Shown here: positions 25,066 to 35,560 of the stretch, in pieces
Layout of the letters: each line of letters starts with the position of its first letter
Numbering within the stretch: position 1 is the stretch's first letter
Assembly (NCBI GenBank): GCA_051294375.1
Contig: JBJCIZ010000744.1
Coordinates: 362,285 to 426,284, forward strand
Source of the DNA: Paraspadella gotoi
Lineage: Eukaryota > Chaetognatha
DNA: 64,000 nucleotides
Direction of reading: 5' to 3'
The notes under the pieces: generated by a model
What the model was told of the DNA's origin: nothing
The model's database searches: none
Seen by the model: the letters and a program-made list of their open reading frames with translations, nothing else
Translations under genes and position numbers: made by a program

Positions 25066-25285
25066 CTAAACTGACGAGTTGAATATTTCAAAAGCGTTCC
25101 CAGCAGGATCAGTACCAACGACTTCAGAAGAAACGCCGGCGAATATTCGACTGATATCCAAGCCGACATCAGAACCTCCCTTTTTGTCGTTTTCTAGTCC
25201 GCGATTTCTGTCGCCGACTTCTTTGGTGTAGAAACTTCCGTCGGCGACGTACGCGACTTTGACGTTCGTCGCATGACCGGGGATT
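25066..25285 (-). CDS. Terminal exon of an unrecognised gene
   Basis: An open frame of 73 codons from acceptor GGCCCAG (25286-25288) to TAG at 25066. It reads IPGHATNVKVAYVADGSFYT, then acidic/charged sequence (KEVGDRNRGLENDKKGGSD) and ends ISRIFAGVSSEVVGTDPAGN plus a short tail. The base composition is clearly coding against its AT-rich surroundings. It is entered in phase 2, and the exon ending at 27066 has a matching phase-2 donor (CCG/GTGAGT). I do not recognise the family. Confidence 0.6.
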
Positions 25286-25499
25286 CTGGGCCGTTTTAAA
25301 AATAAAAAAGCTGAGAACTACAGGCGTTCGAATCCTATCTTTAACGCTTTTTCACAAAATTTAGATTGCCCTGGAATAACGAATGACCACAAATCTACAT
25401 TTTTTCCTTTAAATAACCCGCTCGGTTATTTTTTATATTTTTTTAAGATCATTTTATGCAAAAAAAAAACTGGGAAGGGGAAAAAAAGTTTTATTACAA

Positions 25500-25592
25500 A
25501 TTCATTTCAAAAACTACCCTTAACCCAAAACCACCCCTAACCCAAACCACCCCTAACCCAAACCAGCCCTAACCCTAACCACTAGAGCGTAG
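25500..25592. repeat. CCCTAACCC-rich tract
   Basis: ACCCTTAACCCAAAACC followed by several CACCCCTAACCCAAAC units and CCCTAACCCTAACC. A short interstitial telomere-like repeat between two exons of the gene on the minus strand. Confidence 0.75.
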
Positions 25593-26590
25593 TGAAAGTT
25601 ACGTACGGAAATTCTAAAAGTCAATTATGAACAACATAACATCAGTGAACATTAATTTGTAAAAAAAATTATGTTTTTTAATTTTTGCAGTAGGCTATAT
25701 ATAGTACTATCCTTATAAAATCGAAAATATAAATTATTTTTAAAAATTATTTCATTAAGTAGGTTAAAACTTAAAAAACTATATTTAATATATAAAAAAT
25801 TAATTTTCAGCTTAAAATATAGCTTTTTCTAATTTTTGACCCACTTAATAAAAAAAATTTTCTTTCTTTCAACTTTTTATGACGAATCCAAATCTGCAAA
25901 AAAAATCTTAGAAAAAACTATTTTGAAATTTTAACATTTATTGGATTAGTACTAGTATATTGTAAAATTGATATATAATTTTTTTATACATAAATGTTCA
26001 TTAGTATGTTGTTCGTTCTTCACTTTTAGAATTTAATTAATTTACAAATTTACTACGCCTTACTCCCCCCCTAATCGCTAACTCAATTATTAACCGCTTA
26101 AAAATATAACATAAAAATGCAATTAAAATAAATTTAAAACAATTATTCAACAAATAATATGAAATAAGCAAAATTCTTTTATTCAACTAAACAAAAATGA
26201 AGAAATTAAAAAAAATTATATTACTGGCGCAACACTGAAACGACGCTAGAGGGAAAACAAAATTCAATGGATTAACAAACTACGACCGGTAGTATCTAAG
26301 GCTGGTTGCGGACGTTGAATAGTAAAGTTACTCACTTTTTCTTTTAGGATTAACTAGAAATTATGTTAGCTTTTTAATAGGGCCCATTATTTCACTGTAC
26401 AGTGTACCTCTCTAAACTTTAGACTAAAGCTTCCCAAACCCTTCTTCACCCAAAGGAGCTGAGTGGGGCGGGAGAAGGAGTTGGCGCCGTGACAGGAGCG
26501 AAGAGATTCGCAGCGCCGAGGCGGCTTTCGGAATGGAGCCGAGCAGGAAGAAGAATCGAAAGTGGCGCCGACTGAAGGGAATATAGGAAC

Positions 26591-26818
26591 TGAAGAGACA
26601 GTAATTATTGTTATGTGTTAGTGACAGAACCGTTCAATATAAGCAGTCCCTGAGCTTCGGATCAGGCTGTAACACCATGTTACAGGCGGGTTAAGTGCCC
26701 CGTCCTCAACTGCAAGGCGACCACCGGGCTAGAACCCGTACTTTGGGTTGGGAGGCGAATGACTTGCTCCGGCACCAATGGGCGCTGATGAACAGTTGGT
26801 GGATTTTAATCCACCATA
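26591..26818 (-). mobile_element. SINE-A copy 3
   Basis: Full-length with small deletions (GGGCTAGAACCCG missing bases). It lies in the presumed intron of the minus-strand gene at 25-27 kb. Confidence 0.9.
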
Positions 26819-26874
26819 GAACTGTAGTCGGGCATTACCTAGGTTCACCCCGCCTATAAGCATGACTCTTTCAG

Positions 26875-26940
26875 TTGTGACCCGGTGGATCATTGACCAT
26901 TAGGTACCGGGTTCAATCCCAACCTGGTACCTACCCTGCG
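26875..26940 (+). repeat. tRNA-like sequence, probable SINE head
   Basis: GTGACCCGGTGGATCATTG followed by GGTACCGGGTTCAATCCC. GGTTCAATCCC matches the polymerase III B box, and GGTACC...GGTACC can close the arm. Only one copy in this window, so the SINE reading is inference. Confidence 0.45.
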
Positions 26941-27066
26941 GGAAGAGTGAGGACGGCCGTAAGCCGCCTTGGGGGCGTGGCAAACCCTCAAGCCTGGTTC
27001 CAGGCCCAGGACCCGTTCCATGTCTGTTAGAGGGGGTTATATAACGTCAGAAAGATGAAACTCACC

Positions 27067-27120
27067 GGCTGACGAAGTTCGGGGTCGCCAGCCCGTGCCG
27101 CCAACTTTAACGTCGAAGCT
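27067..27120 (-). CDS. Candidate upstream exon of the 25-kb gene
   Basis: Ends at donor CCG/GTGAGT. Near the donor, the frame that fits the next exon reads GLATPNFVSR. Further upstream a different frame reads VASFDVKVGGTG. The two would join as one smooth peptide if one base were missing in the GGG run near 27085. This is another homopolymer-linked frame break, if real. Confidence 0.4.
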
Positions 27121-27799
27121 CGCCACAGACGAAGATAGTGAAAGGAAAGTATGTTGTCCTGTTAGGTAAGTTGAGCTTTTGTTATACGCCAAAACCCCGG
27201 TCCGCAAAACTAAAATTTTGCCGACATTTCTTTACTTGTTTTACTTCTTTTACCTTGATAGTTGATTGTAGTAAAATTGAGCTCTCGAGAACAAAACAAA
27301 ACAAAACAAGTATAGAGTTTGATTAATTAATTCATTCATTAACAATATTAATAAAATATTTTTTTACTCGATAGTCATCACTCGATTACCGAGTACAAAA
27401 AATATTTTTTATCGAGCCTACCGGCTTCTTTGTGACGTCGTCGTCGTCGTTGTCGGCCTCACGCATTTTTATAGTTTTGGCTAGGACTTACTATTTTTTT
27501 TTTAAATAAAAATTATTATAAATTACAATGAAGTTTTATAAAAGTGTGCGTTCATAGTAAGTTAAAAATTTAGATCGTTTTTTGAAAAATTTGGATTATT
27601 TTTTTCCTTTTAAAAACTTATCGCTATTTATTTAGCGATTTTTTTTCAATGCAAAATCACAAATTTACATCCGAGATTTTCGTGGATTTATTATCTTTCT
27701 CTCTCTCTTTCTTTTTTTCTCTCTCTCTTTCTTTCTCTCTCTTTTTCACTCATACACGCATTTGTTTGTTTTATTTATGATGAATGATTCATTGCGTCA

Positions 27800-28126
27800 T
27801 GAATGACTATCATCACATCAATGAATGACTATCATCGTATCAATGAATGATTATCATCACATCAATGAATGACTATCATCGCATCAACCATTTGGTTATT
27901 ATCACATCAATCATTTTGGTTATCATCACATCGATCATTTGGTTATCGCATCAGTATTGGTTACATCGCATCAATCATTTGGTTATTATCACATCAATCA
28001 TTTGGTTATCATCACATCGATCATTTGGTTATCATCGCATCAAGTATTGGTTATCATCGCATCAATCATTTGGTTATCATCGCATCAATCCTTCGGTTAT
28101 CATCGCATCAATATTTGGTTATCATT
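27800..28126. repeat. ~24-bp minisatellite
   Basis: Irregular tandem repeats of ATCATTTGGTTATCATCGCA with variants (CACATCAA, CGCATCAG). Open frames through it encode SFGYHRI-type repeats and are artefacts. Confidence 0.9.
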
Positions 28127-28321
28127 GAAGGGAGGCTCGATCCTATTCTTTTAAGATTTTTTAATATGTTAATGAATCCAATCAGGTTCTGTATTTTATT
28201 TTTAACTCATAAAGTGGGAGAAAATGATATTGTTAGATCCCTTCATCTAACCTTTTTAATTTCCTCTTTAATTTAATCTTCTTCCCCCCCCCTGCTCTCC
28301 GCCTTTCCTTTCCTCCCGTCC

Positions 28322-29195
28322 TCACCAAAGACCTCGATTGCCGTGCGCCGGGTCCTCCCGTAAGCCCTGCATCTTACGCCACTTTGCGCGCCGATTCTGG
28401 AACCAAATTTGCACGCGGGATTCGTCGAGGCGAATTTGACGCGCCAACGTCAACCGGGTCACGGCGCTGGGGTAGCGATTGTCGTGGAAGACCCGCTCCA
28501 TCTCTTCCAACTGGGCCGGCGTGAAGTGGGTTCTGGAACCGCCGGGGGAAAGAGGGGATTCGGGAAGTAGCAAAATCATCAATTTTGTATTAAAGCTTTC
28601 AACTTATTCTTTAAGAGTCAAAGGAGTACCGCGATTAATATTTAATAAAAGAAGATTATCGCAAAATTGGTACCTGTACTTTCACGTGTGTCCTTGTATA
28701 AAACTACTTGGTAATGACTTCAAAATAAGTTTATTTATTCTTTTGACCCGGGACAAAGAAAAAACTCAAGTTTAGACATGTCAATGAAATCAAATGTCTA
28801 AATCTCTAATCATGCTAGTTCATGCTAGTTTCATGTCAATGGTCGCTTTGTTATGCGATACCCCGACAAGTCTGGGCTTTTCAGGATCTTATTTGTATGA
28901 TATATCTTGATTTTTCACTTTCTCTCCTCCTTTTCTCTCCTTCCCAACCGTTCCTTTCCCTTTCTCACCTCGTCCGGGTTTTCTTTGTCTTATTTGTGTC
29001 CTTGTAGCCAACGACGTAGATTCCGCTCAGATCTTCGTTGTGCTTTCGAGATAAGGAGCGTTTGTCGACGCCGCCGGACGTAAGCCCCGCCACCGCTTCG
29101 TAAGCCAAGCGGGGCGGTGGCGCCACCGAAGCGGACGAGGGCGACGACGCTGACGTGAACGTCGCTCTGGAGATGGCGTTTTGATAAGAGGCCAT
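28322..29195 (-). CDS. Paired-like (Q50) homeobox transcription factor
   Basis: Exons 28969-29195 and 28322-28532 join in frame through donor GAG/GTGAGA and acceptor TTCCAG, giving 145 residues plus TGA. The start ATG (GCCATGG context) begins [13 protein letters not shown]. The homeodomain spans the splice, which cuts codon 5 (Arg). It runs [50 protein letters not shown]. It has F8, L40, W48, F49, Q50, N51 and R53, so it can bind TAAT-type sites; Q50 and RRAKWRK place it in the paired-like class. There is no paired domain and no evident octapeptide. I cannot name the subfamily. The stop overlaps a good donor (CTTTG/GTGAGG at 28326), so a longer C-terminus spliced from further exons is possible. 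Confidence 0.88.
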
Positions 29196-29199
29196 GGCT

Positions 29200-30250
<1,051 letters not shown>

Positions 30251-30251
30251 A

Positions 30252-30397
30252 AATAAAATAATTATTCATTATTCAATAAGCGAGCTATCTTGCTCTTTAC
30301 CTTGGAGGTTTAAGGCCTCCATCTCTCTTACAAGATAATAACATTACAAGATCGTGCAAGCGGTCTAGCTTATTCACTCCCAGAGTACCTGGCTTCC
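30252..30397 (-). mobile_element. SINE-B copy 4
   Basis: Inverted copy from TATTCATTATTCAATAAGC to GAGTACCTGGCTTCC. About 30 bases in the middle are lost relative to copy 1. Confidence 0.8.
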
Positions 30398-30750
30398 TTA
30401 CCAATGAATCGGTGTAATATTTTTTGTTTTTTGAACTCTTTCAAATGGATAGAAGGACCACTCCATTAAGTATTAGAGCTGGGAATATTTTGTACTCTGC
30501 ACAAGCACTTTTTGCACTACCAATATAATAATTATTCGTTATGTTATTTCGTGCAACACATTAAAATTTCAGTGTTTATTCGTTTTGTTTTCTTTTTTTT
30601 TATTGACGGGTAGGTTCCGTTGTGTGCCCGCCGAGATAGATAGGTCTTTCTTCCCGTATAACATCCCTTTCGCTCCTTACCCGCTCCTTACTCGACGCCC
30701 GTCTATTTCGCGACGCTTCCTCTTCTCTAGTGGGCGTGGCGATCCCCGAG

Positions 30751-30783
<33 letters not shown>

Positions 30784-30876
30784 CCTCCGCCGCTCGCCTC
30801 GCGGAATGAAAATATTTTTCCTTTATGTTGAACGAAAAGAAAAACTGGAGAAAAAACGGTTTTATCCTCCCATTCG

Positions 30877-30881
<5 letters not shown>

Positions 30882-30912
<31 letters not shown>

Positions 30913-30950
30913 CCATCACCATCATCATCATCATCATCATCATCATTGTA
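30882..30950. repeat. (CAT)n microsatellite
   Basis: CAT trinucleotides with two CAC interruptions, next to a GCC-rich trinucleotide run at 30745-30795. Confidence 0.95.
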
Positions 30951-31325
30951 GAGAAATGGCGATTCCATTTCTATTATTTTTCTTTGCCATTTGTTTTACA
31001 ATTTGTTTTACCTTTTGTAGATTGCGCTTTTACTTTTCTTGGAGATTACTCTCCCTTTTCTTTATCTTTTACCAGATATACTAGGCCATAGACTTTAGAC
31101 CCTTTCTCAGCCCGTCCAAAAACGGCCTTTTACGGAGTTAGGCCAACCCCACGTCACGTCAAGTCACATTTCGTTATGATACCGTTTCAGAGAGCCCTTA
31201 AGGCCAGGCCCTTGAGCCCCAGAGACTTTACGGCTTTAGACTTTTTTTTTCTTCTGAAATAAAAGAGACAATTTGACAGTTAAGACGATAAAAAGATTAA
31301 ACGATTTGAAACAATATGACATTCT

Positions 31326-31504
31326 ATGGTGGACTAAAATCCACCAACCGTTCATCAGCGGCCATTGGTGCCGGAGGCAAGTCATTCGCCTCCCAACCCA
31401 AAGGTCCGGGGTTCTAGCCCGGTGGTCGTCTGGCAGTTAAGAGGGACGGGGCGTATATTGAACGGTTCTGTCATTAACACTTATCAATAATTACTGTCTC
31501 TTCA
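31326..31504 (+). mobile_element. SINE-A copy 4, internally deleted
   Basis: Head and tail intact. About 55 bases between GGGACGGGGCG and TATATTGAACGG are missing. Confidence 0.9.
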
Positions 31505-31677
31505 ATTCAAACAATAAATGAGTATTGAGCAAGACAAGGCTTTAGACTAGTGGGCGGTCTAGTGGATAGACTCGACAACAACAACAGACGACCACAACAT
31601 CGACAACTACAATATGAAAGTTGCAAAATTACTTGTTTCATATAATCATACAATTCTATGAATATATATAACATATT

Positions 31678-31905
31678 ATGGATGACTAAAATCCAAAAAC
31701 CGTTCATCTGCGGCCATTGGTGCAGGAGGCAAGTCATTCGCCTCTCAACCCAAAGGTCCGGGGTTTTTGCCCGGTGGTCGCCTTGCAGTTAAGAGGGACG
31801 GGGCGCTTAACCCGCTTGTAACAGCCTGATCCGAAGCTCATGGACTGCTAATAGTTATACTGAACGGTTCTGTCACTAACTCATCACAATAATTTCTGTC
31901 TCTTC
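31678..31905 (+). mobile_element. SINE-A copy 5
   Basis: Near full-length, same orientation as copy 4 and 173 bp after it, with more substitutions. Confidence 0.9.
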
Positions 31906-32215
31906 AATACTATATATTCATTGTCTATTATAAATATTATAGCATTTAAAATTATATGATGTTTAGAAATATGGCATATAGAGTTTGAGATTTAAAAGAT
32001 CCTCTGTTGTACTTTAAGTTACTAGTTTCATTATATCAAAAAAATATTCAAGAAAGTCTATGTATTTTGGTATTCAAAGAGGAACGAAAAGAAAGAGACG
32101 GTATAGTAATCCAAGGAAATCTGAGTATCAAATAGTTCCCTAAGTGTCACCCATTGTTAATATCGACAATCCTACTTTCTTAAGTATTCTCATCGATCCT
32201 ACTACCTAAAGCACA

Positions 32216-33430
32216 TACGTACCATTTATTTTACTCGTTGCTTCCCCCCGCCCCACGAGACAACGAATTAGCTAAAGAAGAACGACCCCACACTTTGCCA
32301 CTTTTTTTTTATTTTCGCCACTCCCACTTGATCACCCTCGGTAGGGGGAGATGAGATCACCCTCCGTATATAATTCACTCCGCCAGCGTTCGGGTTTCCC
32401 TCCCCACCCATCCGGACCCCCTTTCGACAGCCACGCCCTATTTGCCCCTTCTGCGCTCGGCCGCTTGTGAAAGTCAAATTCAATCAGCAGATAAAGAAAA
32501 GAAGATTAACTCGGGAGCCTCTCTTCGCACTGGTTAAGGGGGGCGGGGGAGAGACGTTGAGCGGGTGGGGGGGTTTAGTGAGAGAAGGGAAGAGAGAGAG
32601 AAATGAGGATGAACGAGAGGGAGAGGGAGTGGAGAATTAGAGAACGTGAGGGGGAAACGTGAAGATGGGTAGGGAAAGAGAGGAAAAGACAGGTAAGAAA
32701 GTGAAAGAGAGAAGGAAGAAATCCAAAAAAAGGAGTAAAAAACAATGAACAATTTGGATATAAAAATATGGAAAAGAGGAATAAAAAAAGGAAAACTGAG
32801 AGAGAGAGAGAGAGCGAGAGAGAGCGAGAGCGAGAGAGAGACAGAGTCGTCGAAAAAAGAAAATGTGGGCGGAGAGTATAAAACTCTTTTATTCACTTGT
32901 GGGTTTTTTTCTCTTTGAATTCGAATAGAGAATTCTTTCTTTCTTTTTCTTCCCTTTTTTCGGTAGTAAAGTTGTATGCAGAGTGAAGCGGCGCTAGCGG
33001 TCCCTCAGGTCCGACCGTTGTTCTTTTTTTTGTCCTTTTTTTTTGGGGTTTGAATTTTCGCGGGGTTTTTTGTGAGATGGTTAATTGGTTATACGTAATA
33101 ATAATAATAATAATATGAATCGTTTTTTAGAGATCTGCTTTCCGCTTTCTTTAAAATTTAGGAAACATTATCTTCAACCGTGCTTTGAAAAAAAAGGAGA
33201 GAGATGCAGAGATAGAGAGAAAGAAAGAAATATATGAGATAGAGAGAAGGAAAAAAAATAAGGAATGAAAATGATAAGAAAGAAAAAATGAAAGAACAAA
33301 AGAAAGAAAAAGGGAAGAAATAAAGAAAGAAGGAAAGAGAAAGAGCGAGATGGAGATAGAGTCAGAGGCAAACGGGGTTAAGTAGGCGCCGAGAAATGAC
33401 GAGAGTCCGACGCAAATGACGCGCGAAAGT
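32216..33430. other. Purine-rich low-complexity DNA, no gene seen
   Basis: Long AG-rich stretches on the plus strand (32560-32860 and 33180-33370). Open frames here are lysine/glutamate or serine/leucine artefacts of composition. Confidence 0.7.
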
Positions 33431-33898
33431 CATTTCTCATTTTCGTCGGACAATCCTTCGTCGCCGAGTAAAAGCTCGGTCGGTCGGTCAGTCAGTTGGT
33501 CGGTTGGACAACTTATTTCCAAAATTCGGGAAGCCCGGAAGGGTGGTGTCGGGCAGCTTGGGTTCTCTGTAATTTTCAGAGGGGGCGGACCGTCGGACCG
33601 ACAAAGTCGGGATCTGCTGATAAGCCGACTAAAAATATTTGTATTCTTTAATGAATAAAAATATAGAAGAATAGAAAATCTCAGAACTTTCAAAATGTTT
33701 CAAACAACAGCACAAACGAGGCCGGAACCACTGTGAGAAACCAACACAATGAGTTGCATAGAAAATTGTTGTTTCGATCGATGTATGTGAAATTTCCTTT
33801 GATTTCACGCTAGCAAAATATTTGACAATGTACTAAAAAAAAGGAGTGACGGAGTGAAAAGCCGGTGGAACAACCTCTGCTCCCTCTTGCAAAGAAAA

Positions 33899-34880
33899 TT
33901 AACGTTTGAACAATTGTAAATTGTGATCGAAAGGGTAACGCAAATCGAATATTTTGTCCCTTACTATCGCATTTCTCTGCGGTTGGAAAGGTTTGAAAAC
34001 GAACAGGGTGGCCCCAAAGTTTGAAAATAGACCAAGAAAATATATTAAGGCTTTACATACGATGATGTTCATTTTCTTGAGGCCAAGTTTCGGGAATATA
34101 TAACTGAATGTTAGTATTGGAAAAAAAGAAATACCCGTTAAGTAAACGAAACAATCTTTTAAAGATAAATAAAGAAAAAAACTATGCACATCAGATTGAT
34201 CGTTTTAAATAAATTACTCTGAAATCTTTTTAGAATAACTTTAAAGATTCGTGCAAATCGCTCCACGCAATATATTCGGATGTATTATTGCTTTCGTTAA
34301 TATTGTAGCATACGGATTGAAAATAATTTTTAAAGCCACGCTGTATTTCTTTTTCCGTGTGCCTCCCAGGAAAAAACGAAAAAACAATTGCCGGTAAAGT
34401 GAAAGTCGCTTAAACTAAGCACATCAGATTGATCGTTTTAAATAAATTATTCTGAATTCTTTTTAGAATAACTCTAAAGATTCCTACTAGTCCCACGAAC
34501 AAAAAGAACACTGGAATCGTGGATATCATATGGCCTCGTTCAATTGTACCAATTCTTTTCTCAGAGGAAGAAATTCCTTAGAATCTTTTTCGTTTAATTC
34601 AGTTTTCCCAAGACGATCATACTCATAGCTCAACTTATGAGATGTGGTCAGGAACAGATTAGAAAAGATAATAAATGTATGTATAACATTCGGGATTAAG
34701 ATCATTAAAATCTTTAAACCGACTTTCTGAGTCGATACTTTGATAAAATAAATATTTCCCGAGACCGTTTCTGCAGCAATGAGACAAAGTATTAAGAAAT
34801 AATTCGGCTCGAGATAATGATAATTTCCAAGATTGACTACAACGTCAGGTTTGGCCTCAAGACCATTTTATTTCGTCATG
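33899..34880 (-). pseudogene. Membrane-protein exon pieces downstream of the XK-like gene
   Basis: The minus strand shows several hydrophobic open pieces with coding character. One (about 34.88 down to 34.54 kb) reads EPNYFLILCLIAAETVSGN, then a second helix (LILMILIPNVIHTFI-like) and a charged end. A second starts at an ATG near 34.54 kb (ISTIPVFFLFVGLVGIF) and ends at a stop near 34.41 kb. A third (33899-34189) has YFLGLFSNFGATLFVFKPF. Segments 34187-34250 and 34419-34480 are near-identical direct repeats encoding ILKR-x-Q-x-NLFKTINLMC, a tandem duplication. They may be the C-terminal half of the XK-like gene or a neighbouring decayed copy; frames do not join cleanly. Confidence 0.4.
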
Positions 34881-34979
34881 GTTTGTTCTGGATGTATTTT
34901 TAACGGATTAGAGCAGCGTTAAGTTCGTTTCTTGAAGTAAATATTCTCCGACATAAAAAACAATTCCGAGAGGGCGACT

Positions 34980-35156
34980 GAGCGTGACCAATCGTTCCAC
35001 GTGACCAATCGTTCCACGTGACCAATGGTTCCACGTGACCACGTGACAATCGTTCCACGTGACCACGTGACCATCTTTTCACGTGACCACGTGACCTTCG
35101 TTCCACGTTACCACATGACCACGTGACCATCGTTACACGTGACCACGTGACCATTG
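34980..35156. repeat. CACGTGACC minisatellite (E-box cluster)
   Basis: Tandem units of ~18-30 bp built on CACGTGACCA and ATCGTTC. The palindrome CACGTG occurs 11 times in about 175 bases. Confidence 0.9.
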
Positions 35157-35223
35157 TCAATAATCCCTTCAAATTTCAAACAATCAGCGTTGATCCAATT
35201 TTCCTCCTGGTTCCAAATATCTC

Positions 35224-35224
<1 letters not shown>

Positions 35225-35311
<87 letters not shown>

Positions 35312-35328
35312 TAATAATATAATAATCC
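35225..35328. repeat. (AAT)n microsatellite
   Basis: About 100 bases of AAT/ATA trinucleotides. Confidence 0.97.
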
Positions 35329-35560
35329 AATTTTTCCTGAGGGAGGCGAGACCCCAATAAAACGGTTCGACGCTGACTCAGTAAAAATTAAAAGCAAAGG
35401 AATGTGTATTCAAACTCCAAACGAACCAGCTGGCTCGTCACCACGTGCCTATCTATCTCTTGGAACAGGGCCAGACATAACATGTTCCAAGTCGGCGTAA
35501 ACGATTGTAAAATCATTCTCCACCCGGAATGAATGGAATATCTTTCCGAAAAATCTTTGT

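Noticed and set aside
34980-35156. CRISPR-like array of short repeats
   Set aside because: Units merge without unique spacers and the genome is eukaryotic; it is a minisatellite.
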